From Candidatus Magasanikiibacteriota bacterium (GTDB lineage Bacteria > Patescibacteriota > Patescibacteriia > Magasanikbacterales > UBA922), in NCBI GenBank assembly GCA_903837125.1, contig CAILTG010000077.1, positions 1 to 48,101 on the forward strand: DNA of 48,101 bases. Reading direction: 5' to 3'. A program made the position numbers and the translations under genes. A model generated the notes under the pieces. The model was not told where the DNA came from, ran no database searches, and worked only from the letters and a program-made list of their open reading frames with translations. Below, one piece after another: positions 21,301 through 27,905 of the stretch. Positions within the stretch are counted from its first letter, which is position 1, and every line of letters starts with the position of its first letter.

Positions 21301-23365
21301 CAGCAATTGGGCCTTCACCTTTATCTAAGTCCAAAATGCCATTTGAACAATGCTCTGGCAAAATTCTAAAAGTTGTAGTAACCACTGAACAATTATGATC
21401 TATATCACAAGCTTTTAAAGTAGCCAAATAACTTTCTGGAGTAGCAACATCCCCCACCAAGCCATATGGGTAGGCAAACTGGTAAGTACCACCAGTATCA
21501 TTTGAAGTTTCCGAACCAATATTTATTGACGGACCATCATAATAATCTTCTAATTGCTGTCCATCACTAATTCTCTGAATTTTAAAATTGGCATAACCAG
21601 CACCACTGTCATCAGTAACATGAGCATGAAATTGATAAAAACCACGTCCGGCTGCCAAATCATGATACGTGCCCACTTCACCATTAATATCCAAGCCCAA
21701 AGGAAATTGTGGTGGAGTAGTGTCTTTAACAAATTCCCTTTCTGCACTAGCATTAGTTATTCTTTCAACATTAAAAATATTACCCTTATTATTTCCAGCA
21801 CTAGAAATATCATTAACTATATTTCCACTTTGTTCATCAAAATTCCAACCTGCCACTAAATTATTTTTATCGGGAAGTAAATAAGAATATTTTCCTTTAC
21901 CATCACCATATAAACTCTTGAAATCACTACTTGTTAAAACTTTATTAAAAATTAACACTTCATCTATACCGCCATTGAAAAAATTTGACCAGGTAAAATA
22001 AGCGCCAATGGACGAAGTTTTATTTTCTACTGGCATTACTGAATCTAGATGATTGTGAACAGCAAATTGTTGACCGTTTACATAAAATTTTATTAATTTG
22101 TTTCCATAATCATGGCTTACTCCAATATTGACCCATTTATTAGTAACCTCAGAAACAGTACCAAAAAATTGTGAGAATAAACTATTACTAGTACCATTAC
22201 CATACTGCCAAACTAAATATACTTTTTCTGTGTCTCCGCCTTTTTTAACCAAATAAAGCATGTGAAAGCCATCTTTACCTTGCGCGCCAATTTGATAAAT
22301 AACATAAGCTTGTACACTAGTAGTGGCGCTGAACTGCGGTTTTACCCAACTTGAAACAGAAACATTGCTTAAAGAAATAGGATTATTTATTTCCACGTAA
22401 CTATTTTTTCCATTGAAATTCAAATAGCTGCCACTCACTGGTATGGTATTTTTACGATCAACAGTAAATTCCCCTTTTAAAGGATATAAACCACAATCAC
22501 CAGTATCTGATTGTATAGCGACACCAGCCGCATTTTTAATACTTGAACTTACTTCAGCAGTATAATCACCAAAATCTAAACAATTAGTGCCTACACTACA
22601 CTTAAAAGTATCATCAGGCACTGCCTCAACAGCCACTGGCTTGTTACTATCTATAAAAGAAAAAGTAAAATGTTTGGTAATGTCTTCACTTCCTTTATGA
22701 ATAATAAAACTTCCTAAACTGTCGGCCGCCAGCGGCTGACTAAAAATAAAACGAATGGCCACATTATTCATGCCGGTAACACTAGGGGTTATATCAGCAC
22801 CACTAGTTACTGGAGTAATACTTTTAACTACAAAATGATCAGTATAACAACAAAACTGTTGAGTTATTTTATCTGCCTTACAAAATCCAGACCCATAACA
22901 TTCCAAAGGATGAGCAGGCGCATAACCAGGAATATCAATACAGGCATTAGGCACTCCTACATTAGCTCCAGTGGCCTCGGCCAATTTATTAATCACAAAT
23001 TGCGCAATAGCAAACGCACTCAAAATTATGGCTAAGCCAATCACCCCATTAATAATTATTTTTTTAGCCTTGCCCACTTTTTCTTCATCACCGCCAGCAG
23101 TCATGTAAACAAAACCACCATACAACACAATGCAGAGCGCCAAAATTCCCAAAAAGCCTAAAACTGCTCTGATAATCCGGGCAATTATTAGTCTAATATC
23201 ATCACCACCCAAACCTAAAGTTTGACCGGTTTGATTTAAACCAAATGTTAGCGGAGTGGCAGCTTTAACTGTTTCTGTATAAAACAAAAATCCCGCACCC
23301 ATAACCAGAGCTAGTAAAAACAAACTTAATATTTTTTTCATTTTCCTTGACCGCAAAAAATTCAT
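9377..23365 (-). CDS. Giant modular envelope/adhesin-like protein, 4662 residues
   Basis: One uninterrupted frame of 14 kb. Residues 1-35 form a signal-like segment and residues 45-130 a pilin-like (TrbC/VirB2-type) pair of membrane helices (RAVLGFLGILALCIVLYGG; IIINGVIGLAIILSAFAIAQ). Then come an Ig-like region (about 180-300), a first concanavalin/LamG-like domain (about 305-510), IPT/TIG-like domains near 728, 880, 962 and 1268 (LTIKGRNFGEGNVGSVTFF), further Ig-like regions near 1910, cysteine-rich CGnGxxExGExCD modules near 2148-2460, 3387, 3617 and 4078-4215, and a second LamG-like domain (about 3700-3915). Short CxTDxDC motifs recur. It probably projects from the cell as an adhesin or fibre; binding partner unknown. 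A GGAG lies 12 bases before the ATG at 23365; an in-frame ATG at 23341 is an alternative. It starts 7 bases after the 770-residue paralogue. Confidence 0.88.
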   Translation of the reverse strand: MNFLRSRKMKKILSLFLLALVMGAGFLFYTETVKAATPLTFGLNQTGQTLGLGGDDIRLIIARIIRAVLGFLGILALCIVLYGGFVYMTAGGDEEKVGKAKKIIINGVIGLAIILSAFAIAQFVINKLAEATGANVGVPNACIDIPGYAPAHPLECYGSGFCKADKITQQFCCYTDHFVVKSITPVTSGADITPSVTGMNNVAIRFIFSQPLAADSLGSFIIHKGSEDITKHFTFSFIDSNKPVAVEAVPDDTFKCSVGTNCLDFGDYTAEVSSSIKNAAGVAIQSDTGDCGLYPLKGEFTVDRKNTIPVSGSYLNFNGKNSYVEINNPISLSNVSVSSWVKPQFSATTSVQAYVIYQIGAQGKDGFHMLYLVKKGGDTEKVYLVWQYGNGTSNSLFSQFFGTVSEVTNKWVNIGVSHDYGNKLIKFYVNGQQFAVHNHLDSVMPVENKTSSIGAYFTWSNFFNGGIDEVLIFNKVLTSSDFKSLYGDGKGKYSYLLPDKNNLVAGWNFDEQSGNIVNDISSAGNNKGNIFNVERITNASAEREFVKDTTPPQFPLGLDINGEVGTYHDLAAGRGFYQFHAHVTDDSGAGYANFKIQRISDGQQLEDYYDGPSINIGSETSNDTGGTYQFAYPYGLVGDVATPESYLATLKACDIDHNCSVVTTTFRILPEHCSNGILDLDKGEGPIADQGDGCTHGVGEPCKTNLDCAYSLKCVSSETDGTNKTCQAYPLIEEVSPMDGATGNWLTIKGRNFGEGNVGSVTFFTNDDKNKPVVAQVAKCVSCSGTNAPAWHDHWVVVEIPADDLVKGFKVDSTSSIRLQVNYPFPVKLNGTVGVKTYDDTTYNDPLVNDWGLLPGGNGLFTKNTTWRPGLCDVYVAGTCAHSGVVGTSTIAVGKGFGPTQITGANLNFGGFTPSIYGWTESLIRSEVPAGLQAGDVGVYVHAGANQDSNKVPFTILTNIDALKPEIDRIDPVSSTPGSFITIHGRNFGESVGQVYFTAKAGESCGAGCVRATTTLPDYCGDAWHDNQVIVQLVRNSFPELTGGVLPFDFLKLTDKLPGFYLSNNIIPVDSNVVISDPQGKYAMDSSEWHYIIDLKIENLPSITAKTERFRFQKDEVTDPSGYSGGGGYRFSIFDEKDPGGVLHRSFYGGPPKDTLNPGEFAVIKEISTSTNQVIKIDSDSSGLRLFDSVGLVYSTTTNPGSGQPSSVTPTGTVRYGGVGVNVNKLQFTKGSQESLDLLEKFVTLVRGDQNKFKSDGDTPFTVRKGNPLPGICAIEPSHGPAPLATGNFLAIKGINFGTNPIVYFFWKNAALTNVFTWLNSKDYKDQNGASVIFPTSDSNTLINTAIPVDLVTRYTMVKGKNPIKIVSQGEIGNDYDYVVDDCNLPSSIAPDGKKVNSAYQCCTEGLDMGIWRLNTTACAGQTKSAGYVWRFTTGRIPYLPRVLEHCDQANWFTGGFDNQYPSPVPWQNWRGGDNVCLNAEISLQFTAGINVNSINTSTVRVYKCGGGDKPVCGTYTNQVDGSQLSLVLGNSTLLEIFKADSSATPQKLLTANTWYRVTLAGSISSTLQTIYGAGQTMQKSFNLDVTRPLKDYPGGGIAYYYDFKTGATNKRCELKDAFMNPTEHTTHNLGPLKDFWQPTLLFYYFLWGRGDQECIVLNVDSYNWAWNTSNRDTATATSSPLSPYYRSSRGTATALQDAPYGVTILATTTGLSYVETVDVLKNINNGQPLTTPITTSTLVGGDFNTFASYTLKIVYELNDLSSSTIINIGSQNADKDWMVRRSLFLSDGSDVYISDVYTSSTYELKNRYFNYRESYNNGTSNFLEHLNTNSTGEYLIQKNESGNLSLVKNGVVVSSVVLNGNQVVGKISGNYYFEGGAVGGNQSLRGVIDSFVVTKLVQNSNTSTIEATSTLKIDLGPPRVIDEWPLCTEACTNATIGVKFSRAMMTSTYGLAAFIVDQCIDETCDSVTGYHPILDDQFGKDDPMQYEVTVSGLPLNENTWYRVTVSSKDPTHTMSGSMRSFGRVNPDTGAIDPGKPLEDFTWKFRTKVVNGYCIAENVAVEPDPFIAYFVGHRNKYISIPRTAPDMCNASGQRLNPWNYGWIWDITKPFGNIVASITHFPAPPITSMHPYCNLSCLLKGADVPRGSVPVLCGDGNADEPGKDCDIDASGEIAGVSCNLNCLRPGNLKATSTTSTANLGLCGDGQWSSTAGEMCDPGNPTQKAYCNDKCLWKGSSQTPPLGNTSISWCGSGGVTWGETCDTALVTTTAKSNLSCTNHCLHTGVPLSKYWCMQADHSSLYPTECAQAQSVCGNGKIEAGEECEIIDGHHLRILTGNDPNDPSASTTISVATSSLALCSDWCVLNNLCEETKADPNSQIKNSSFGFYCTPGTAGCANDCTLAGSSLLASPSSTMCGDAIKSSGEFGACEFDHQPTGSLGEGPIQVATAVGGGSPQEGANYLEATTTAKANTTIIYGKTANGIVFTSTTLMSKNVTGTSTYHLQCGHQENNIQDAYGYYNDCLPTDMEMNHASSTNAWGVARNSCCSARPERKSEYPIDGASIYGAGLVCRNTFISVDFDKRIDPNSLKNNIIIANGHNYSTYDCLISIYATTTDVTNLVNRALGLSDSLKHPSIPMGFLDKIWHYIKSFFAWLFGEPTWATYLDKNFFTNYTWCTGEVAATYKVTDHWSMVNGVASTTMPVSSTVAVYINDLLNSTSTYAVVLRGGKGGITDINGVGIRGKDTTSTLDDIWLFNTSDKICKLRAVTVEPGEFLFQKPNVTSSFQAITESDNGQQIVPTPAYHWYWEWAPQNSPIFNIPLTGTPTNTDKVIIGVRNLEGEQIAVAKAVVDADISATKLPVFTGTTDLMAYFCNNPWPALPNFPFKDNDYNFSLSYCADAGSSDTTDDDLPLFTLLDVTKQNVVAQSGVCLLGGAICNTDTDCLPAYNMPWINGGPPAPGFNANCPEKGSAQVLSDNNCKLLFSTTGKFCRKADDFDFPPKYSKDYRSCNTDADCLTDLSEVCLPTAPWLPITNSCEGAVLAASTFSSALTPDTEKRYLLFSTSTGDAIGLQIFKNLDSNGNDSSQSARSWYNQHFSNTVSMQSGKIDNGNYNGDDVITDGRNYYISALNYHYTGSPLTHDIYQLGLSSGASQEAQAVFTKLINSWKFNTNLEDFNYCLSTDTPHLVIGQILPSSTRAIISDDACKTDWDCHDLVSGTSKTDANGIYTNNGICSNSRTKFYTDINTVLPNIKTAMQNLEGYGTKSPNLAAGTFIPGYTVSKWASWYNILHLNKIDPIDNWIKCSDPKADPNTCWNAASSTYSCPVYSSVSEYEYVGTTTPGGAENYVLHTPLQYFSKSDTEVVGNYVMNPDHFSTDPWCTPGQSYSPFVGKCGDGIVQVGEDCDPPGSSVTSSRGVVVSRYGTCYVTSSLGVSEVLPAPSTCINNDSCGYYEATIINGSEHYRHSLKTSFCTVDKQDGDDLKLLDLSIIKNPDANSKETEYFSCDTDADCQSTATYLGANEIQLGGLFGGELTRSGYAVKVVTSTGSDFINNYFGANGIGTRFACVGKVNDTWFPKLTSQCVGYVTNIVQCSDVPGYVLGSEHCDNLCRWQFGECKSLSTCKNGLVEPGEKCDDGAQNGTYGHCATDCLGLFSGYCGNGQIDQDLGKPLEYCENTFKAVSSPTIHPINNVYVNYRKSVGFCTNVSSRVCSENFDCTSALVFSGSKDYAEYGGEFEMPKNFTIEMWVKLTDIVGHPKNQLLTIIDQNQPAKKLSITTYKNTTDNKLNIDVASQINSNTSTIHLKSLNTIGENEWTFLAFAYDSIRQQGTLYVNGVVGGGSINIDLTTSSIYLGGFVSTGNSLFTKGDVDEFRIYSNDLSSDSIQNNYEQGAKHSYSDPNVGDLLLGFHFDEGYSNIASAYKQSSRYKEPFSLKGTTQWEKSSDSLQASACNAKDLSTRLLFGDVLSSDRGKAETTSCNGEYSCLFYHNLVSRALDTTYLTSGQVCQNDPQILCKTNDDCQVPTDVNKILSKNKFSIISDWLDWFATSSDFGPCVPKPAHQIFGASYNYYKDLSCAWDCQKPGGYCGDNHKDDPYEECDEGLNNGKPGSTCNSDCTNKINLAVCGNGNRESGEQCDKGKDNGTPTSTCSAICTSQTPLPQVCGDGIVEGVDISTDNPEVCDNGSQNGVACKSGYNKSCSYCSFDCKKVVTVDPTGFCGNGVIDDMGDVTKGDHGYEVCDTNADGTVVHSYGEGASGPVAQLPSKCNDKDAYSCSANCLSEQDNCVDCKSAENIPSKPFITLLNPFYGDLVDPTLPQYWKYYYNNNYTVGLYRKFPPVGFNAYLGRNVGLFNTMVPPEYGNSLLGLEVGESNFRGLQTNQLCKDEYFLYFNYNNIFPSNNGFDYNANSSSLRLKGDFFPYQVNGESPKISKELVISRAMPEGVFGVVVRYAPGVGVKREEEFYGNVQNDEIFAYYPVNLSQAALDGAVCNYANFASSTPTGCGDLHYNYGGIYVYPYKFAKVDQVNYVDGFIIDTRNATGTYSFSVDQFGALSGTKITPIGEYRNQPNFPLYVDVYEFHPGQDEQYSVFGPTSTYTFSKADNDKGFSAGDQYWHVFNLVKNVASGKYQRQDVQYKKADGTFFPDCPNGSCSNGRLVSDFAGVKEFTPYP

Positions 23366-23372
23366 ATTTTAA

Positions 23373-25685
23373 TTACTCTCCAAAAATATAACTAACAGCT
23401 GATGTTTCCAAACTGCTAGTACAAAAAGCTGTACTGGATACTGCCCATGTACCACCAAATGGTTCAGAAGTTTGTGCACAGCCCGTGTCCAAATGTTCAT
23501 TATTTGTTACTCCCACACAATTTATGTCTTGAACTACAGTGCCATCATTTTCCTCTTTATATTTACAAGTATAAGAAAACCCCTTATCACTCACACCTAA
23601 TGGTTTGGCTGGCCCACGGCCAGGGTATAAACATTGTTGATTATTGGATTCTATGGTACTGGGAATAATTGGAAAATAATAAATATCTGGACGAACTAAT
23701 TTTTTATCAGCACCCATAAGTAATGGTCCAAATTCTCGATGTGGCATTAAAAGTTCAGTAGCCGTACCATTATTAATGCTCTCAGTCCAAACACTAAAAC
23801 GTTTATAAAACCAAATTGAAGCATCTGGACAATTATAAGGATTGGGTTGATGGCCACAATATTCTTCTAAAGTAGTGGTATTAAAACTGTCATAAAGCAT
23901 TTCTTTACTAAAATAAACTTCTAAAGGCGCATTATAGGCCACTTCTTCAGTATCAATAGGTGGGTTAGCTTTTTCAATAATCGGAACCGTACGATCAATT
24001 TGATTACGCACAATAAATTTCCACCAATAATTATCATAATTTTCTTCAGTATTTGGTGGTGTTTGTCCGTGGCCATTTATAATATGCAAATTACTACCTG
24101 AATATAGATTTGGTTTGTGCGGATTGTTTACTACAAAATCAGGTTTCATATTTGACCCATTATCCAAAGCATTAGCACAGGTATCCACCACCCCAGTAAA
24201 AGGATCAGCTTGAAAAGAAGTGATGGCTCCAGTTAATTCTGCCGTGCGCACCAATATTTCAAAAGATGAAGTACAGTTGGAATCTTGAGTATTACTGCAA
24301 TTAACTGACAAGCAATACATAGGATTGCCACAACTATTTGTGCCACATTGCTCTTGAGGAATAAATTCTAATGATTGATAGCCATTACTTATTTTCCATT
24401 CACCAGCCACTGTAGTAGTACCAAAAATTATATTGGTAAAACTACTGGTAGCATCCAACACTCCTTGAGCGGAAACTGGATCTACTGGTTCACTAAAATC
24501 AATACGTACAATTTCATTACGGCTAATTGTTTTCCCAGACTCTGGCACTACTCGGGAAACATAAGGAGGAATAAAATCAAGATAAGTTCCAGTTTGAAAA
24601 TTCCAAAAGTAAAAAGGTGGATGCTGATTTTCAAAAATTCCCACCGGATTATTATCTTTTGGCTGTAACTGTAAAATATTCTTGTTTAACTTTACAGTAT
24701 ACCAAACATTTTCTGTGTCACTGCCCAAATATTCACCAGGCAACGGACTAAAAACAAAAGTATAAGCATGACGTTTGTCGCCATCTTGATAAGTAGTGCG
24801 TGCCAATCGTGGAATAAAATCAGTTTTAGTTAAATTTGCTTCAGAAGTAGTGGTAGATTTATAAATCATTACTGGCAAATTTGCCACAGTAACTAAATCG
24901 TAAATCAAATGATCACAAACTTTATCGGTTGAGCCGGCAGGAACAATGCAATCACCATAATAAGGTTCATAAATTTCTTTTACATCTTTTCCATCCCACA
25001 ACGTAGTAGTATCAGTTTTAAAGTAACAAGTGGTAGTCGGACCAGAAAAATTAGTTGTCCAACAATCTTTATTAGTATTCTCTATAATAGAGGAAGGATC
25101 AACTGGCAAACCAAAAGTAACTATTATTGAAGTGTTACGCGCCACATTGGTTTGATCACGCGTAGGATAGTGATCTTTAACTACTCTGCCCAAAGCCCCA
25201 CTACCAAAAAATGAAGGTGGGTTTTCCAAACCAACTCCGCCCTCACCACCACCAATGCCCGTGGCCCTAGATAAAGAATTAATTATAAACTGGGCAATAG
25301 CAAAAGCACTTAAAATTATAGCCAACCCAATAACAGCATTGGTTAAAATTCTTTTTCCTTGAACAATCTTTTCTTCATTACCCTCCGAAGTCATGATAGT
25401 GTAGCCCGCATAAATAACTAAAACTACAGCTATTACTCCCAAAAAACCCAAAATTGCCCGGATAATTTGGGCAATTATGAGTCTAATATCCAAACCACCC
25501 AAACCAATATTCTGACCTACTTGTTGCAAACCAAAAGAAACTGGAGTATTTTGTTCCGTGGCATTAACTTGAGCCGAAACCGGAAGACTGGTTGCCAAAA
25601 ATAAAAAAATTGCCAGAAAAATAAACATTACCCTGCAGGCAGTTTTCTTATTTTTTTCAATAAATTGTAGAATCCGTGGAAGCAT
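23373..25685 (-). CDS. Envelope protein with pilin-like N-terminus and Ig-like domains
   Basis: A 770-residue protein whose first 150 residues closely match the giant protein next to it: signal-like segment, then NIGLGGLDIRLIIAQIIRA, two membrane helices and the shared IIINGVIGLAIILSAFAIAQF-type second helix (here LTNAVIGLAIILSAFAIAQF). The remainder has three Ig-like units that start with a turn such as TRDQTNVARNTSIIVTFGLP (about 170), PESGKTISRNEIVRIDFSEP (about 390) and NPPIDTEEVAYNAPLEVYFS (about 570), like the SbsA/Big_5-type domain. Several cysteine pairs suggest extracellular disulfides. The gene starts 33 bases after yqeY. It is probably a companion surface subunit of the giant protein; that is inference from position and shared N-terminus. 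Confidence 0.82.
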   Translation of the reverse strand: MLPRILQFIEKNKKTACRVMFIFLAIFLFLATSLPVSAQVNATEQNTPVSFGLQQVGQNIGLGGLDIRLIIAQIIRAILGFLGVIAVVLVIYAGYTIMTSEGNEEKIVQGKRILTNAVIGLAIILSAFAIAQFIINSLSRATGIGGGEGGVGLENPPSFFGSGALGRVVKDHYPTRDQTNVARNTSIIVTFGLPVDPSSIIENTNKDCWTTNFSGPTTTCYFKTDTTTLWDGKDVKEIYEPYYGDCIVPAGSTDKVCDHLIYDLVTVANLPVMIYKSTTTSEANLTKTDFIPRLARTTYQDGDKRHAYTFVFSPLPGEYLGSDTENVWYTVKLNKNILQLQPKDNNPVGIFENQHPPFYFWNFQTGTYLDFIPPYVSRVVPESGKTISRNEIVRIDFSEPVDPVSAQGVLDATSSFTNIIFGTTTVAGEWKISNGYQSLEFIPQEQCGTNSCGNPMYCLSVNCSNTQDSNCTSSFEILVRTAELTGAITSFQADPFTGVVDTCANALDNGSNMKPDFVVNNPHKPNLYSGSNLHIINGHGQTPPNTEENYDNYWWKFIVRNQIDRTVPIIEKANPPIDTEEVAYNAPLEVYFSKEMLYDSFNTTTLEEYCGHQPNPYNCPDASIWFYKRFSVWTESINNGTATELLMPHREFGPLLMGADKKLVRPDIYYFPIIPSTIESNNQQCLYPGRGPAKPLGVSDKGFSYTCKYKEENDGTVVQDINCVGVTNNEHLDTGCAQTSEPFGGTWAVSSTAFCTSSLETSAVSYIFGE

Positions 25686-25718
25686 GGAACCAAGGACTCA
25701 AATTGCGGTCGTAAGTGT

Positions 25719-26165
25719 TTACGCCGACAATGTTTTTGAAACTATTTCTTTAACACGATTACCATCAGCTCGGCCTTTTACTTCTTTCATTACTGTGCCG
25801 ATTATTTTTCCCATTTCATTTGGAGCAATATTACCGACTTCACCAATTATCCGTTTAACTATTATTTCCAATTCAACATCACTCAACTGTTCTGGTAAAT
25901 ATTTTTTTAATAAATCAATTTCTAAATTTGCTTGATCAACTAAATCAGTACGCGCCCCGGCTTGAAAATCTTTCAAAGCATCACCAGTTTGTTTAACCAA
26001 TTGCGCCACCAGTTGTTGTACTTCTTCATCATTTAATTCACGTTTTTTGTCTATTTCTACATTTTTAATGGTAGACCAAAGCACCCGCAAAATTGAAAGT
26101 TTCTTTTCATCTCGGGCTTTCATGGCCTCAACTTGTGCTTTGGAGAGTTCTTGTCTCAAGGACAT
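25719..26165 (-). CDS. yqeY: GatB/YqeY domain protein
   Basis: A 148-residue soluble helical protein matching the YqeY family (MSLRQELSKAQVEAMKARDE; LLKKYLPEQLSDVELE; GKIIGTVMKEVKGRADGNRV). The fold resembles the tail domain of the amidotransferase subunit GatB and may bind tRNA, but the function of the stand-alone protein is not settled. Length is normal. It directly follows rpsU (5 bases), an arrangement found in many bacteria, where rpsU-yqeY is a conserved pair. Confidence 0.93.
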   Translation of the reverse strand: MSLRQELSKAQVEAMKARDEKKLSILRVLWSTIKNVEIDKKRELNDEEVQQLVAQLVKQTGDALKDFQAGARTDLVDQANLEIDLLKKYLPEQLSDVELEIIVKRIIGEVGNIAPNEMGKIIGTVMKEVKGRADGNRVKEIVSKTLSA

Positions 26166-26170
26166 ATTTA

Positions 26171-26416
26171 CTAATATTTTTTATATTTAGTAATTTCCTC
26201 TTCTGGCAAACGGCCAATTTTTCTTAAATATTTTGTTTTGGATACCTTCTGAATATATTCAACAGTTTGTTTATGGCGTAAATTTTTGCTTTTTTCAGGA
26301 ATGTAAAACTGAATTTTTTTTGCCTGCAATAATTTACCCGACTGTTGCCAGCGGCGTTTTACTCTACGCATGAATGATTCAAAAGATTCTCCTTTTTTTC
26401 TTTTGATTTCGGACAC
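26171..26416 (-). CDS. rpsU: 30S ribosomal protein bS21
   Basis: bS21 sits in the small subunit near the anti-Shine-Dalgarno region. I start it at the GTG at 26416, giving 81 residues (VSEIKRKKGESFESFMRRVK); a textbook AGGAGG at 26425-26430 lies 8 bases upstream. The open frame extends 17 codons further but would begin within the hisS-rpsU gap and skip this site. The N-terminal half matches bS21 (FxxxxRRxKRxxQxSGxLxxxK); the C-terminal part is somewhat longer than in E. coli and Lys-rich. It lies between hisS and yqeY. Confidence 0.9.
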   Translation of the reverse strand: MSEIKRKKGESFESFMRRVKRRWQQSGKLLQAKKIQFYIPEKSKNLRHKQTVEYIQKVSKTKYLRKIGRLPEEEITKYKKY

Positions 26417-26424
26417 ATTTTTCA

Positions 26425-26430
26425 CCTCCT
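26425..26430 (-). promoter_or_regulatory. Strong Shine-Dalgarno site deciding the rpsU start
   Basis: AGGAGG on the minus strand, eight bases before the GTG start codon at 26416. It is one of the few consensus sites in the native genes of this window. Confidence 0.85.
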
Positions 26431-26475
26431 CAAGTGAAAATAATAAATTAATACGGATAATATACACTGTTCGCT

Positions 26476-27903
26476 CTATTTAGTCAAATTTAACAATTTC
26501 TTATCTAATTGTTGCTTTAACTTCTTTTGATCCACTATTTCTTGAATACCAGATTCCATATCTCTAATTATTATGGTACCATCCTGCACTTCTTTTTGAC
26601 CCAAAATCAAAGTATATAAAACTTTATTTTTATCAGCTAATTCCATTTGCCCCTTTAAAGAAGCCTTGCCTAGATTATGATAAACCTTAATACCCTCTCG
26701 GCGTAAATTTTCTATAAGTAACAAAGATTTTCTCCTGGCTTGTTCACCTAATTGAGCAAAGAAAATTTTGGTTCTACCATCATCCATTATCAAACCTTTT
26801 TCTTCTGTCTGTTTGCGCATTACCGAAATTGTTCTTTCCACCCCAATAGCAAAGCCACAGCCCGGAGTTGGCAATCCACCCACTTGTTCCACCAACAAAT
26901 CATAACGTCCACCACCACCCAAAGCGCTTTGTGCTCCTTCTTCACCTTCTTCTTTATAAAATTCAAAAACTGTATCAGTATAATAATCCAAACCTCTTAC
27001 TAAAGTTGGTTTTAAAACATAAGGAATATCCAATTCATCTAGATATTCTAAAACTTTCATAAAATAAGCACGTGATTGATCAGATAGCCAGTCAATTATC
27101 TGAGGAGCTTCATCAAGAATTGGTTGACACTGTTCTTCTTTACAATCCAAAACCCGCAAAGGATTTTTTACCAAACGTTTTTTGCAATCCTCACAAAGAT
27201 AACTTCTTTTTGATCTAAGATAACCCACCAATTCCACCACATAGCGCTGTCGGTCTTCCGTAGTACCAATACTATTAATATGTACACCAACATTTATTCC
27301 CAAATCACGAAAAAAATTATAACCAACCACAATCAATTCCGCATCCAACACTGCTTCATGCCCACCAAAAGTTTCACAACCAAATTGATGAAACTCACGA
27401 TAACGGCCAGCCTGGGGCTTATCATGGCGAAACATGGGACCATAATACCAAAATTTTACCGGCTGAGGTACAGTGTGCATTCCATGATTAACATATGAAC
27501 GGGCAGCAGAAACAGTAGCCTCTGGACGCATACCCACTTTAGTGCCATCACGATCTTCAAAAGTGTACATTTCTTTATCCACTACATCAGTACCGCGCCC
27601 CAAAGAACGAATAAACAAGCCAGCATCTTCTAAAATAGGAGTTTCCAAATAACCAAAATTATAGGCTGTAGAAATTTCTTCGGCTGTACGATAAACTTTT
27701 TTCCAATATAATTCTTCTTTAGGCAAAATATCTCTCATACCCCGCAGCAAAGAAAAAGTCTTGACCCCTTTAGCCAACTTTGCTACTGATTCATCTCCAC
27801 TTTCACTCGCCACTTTTTCTGCTGGTTCTTTAAGAATTATTTTATTCTTTTTTAACTGCTTAACAATTTTCTTTTTATTTATTTTATTTTTTTTCATATA
27901 CAA
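26476..27903 (-). CDS. hisS: Histidyl-tRNA synthetase
   Basis: Class II synthetase that charges tRNA-His. The 475-residue protein has motif 1 (around RGMRDILPKEELYWKK), motif 2 (YYGPMFRHDKPQAGRYREFH), the His-specific LVRGLDYYTDTVFEFY and motif 3 (GCGFAIGVERTISVM), then a C-terminal anticodon-binding domain of about 90 residues. All catalytic signatures are present. It differs from the usual enzyme in an N-terminal extension of about 45 residues, very Lys-rich then acidic/Ser-rich, before the conserved RGMRDILP at 54-61. It starts 2 bases after lepB ends, so the pair is co-translated or tightly coupled, and rpsU follows. Confidence 0.96.
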   Translation of the reverse strand: MYMKKNKINKKKIVKQLKKNKIILKEPAEKVASESGDESVAKLAKGVKTFSLLRGMRDILPKEELYWKKVYRTAEEISTAYNFGYLETPILEDAGLFIRSLGRGTDVVDKEMYTFEDRDGTKVGMRPEATVSAARSYVNHGMHTVPQPVKFWYYGPMFRHDKPQAGRYREFHQFGCETFGGHEAVLDAELIVVGYNFFRDLGINVGVHINSIGTTEDRQRYVVELVGYLRSKRSYLCEDCKKRLVKNPLRVLDCKEEQCQPILDEAPQIIDWLSDQSRAYFMKVLEYLDELDIPYVLKPTLVRGLDYYTDTVFEFYKEEGEEGAQSALGGGGRYDLLVEQVGGLPTPGCGFAIGVERTISVMRKQTEEKGLIMDDGRTKIFFAQLGEQARRKSLLLIENLRREGIKVYHNLGKASLKGQMELADKNKVLYTLILGQKEVQDGTIIIRDMESGIQEIVDQKKLKQQLDKKLLNLTK

Positions 27904-27905
27904 AT

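Noticed and set aside
9815-23035. Many plus-strand frames of 60-110 codons opposite the giant gene
   Set aside because: They are antisense shadows of a long continuous coding frame, with no start signals or protein-like sequence.
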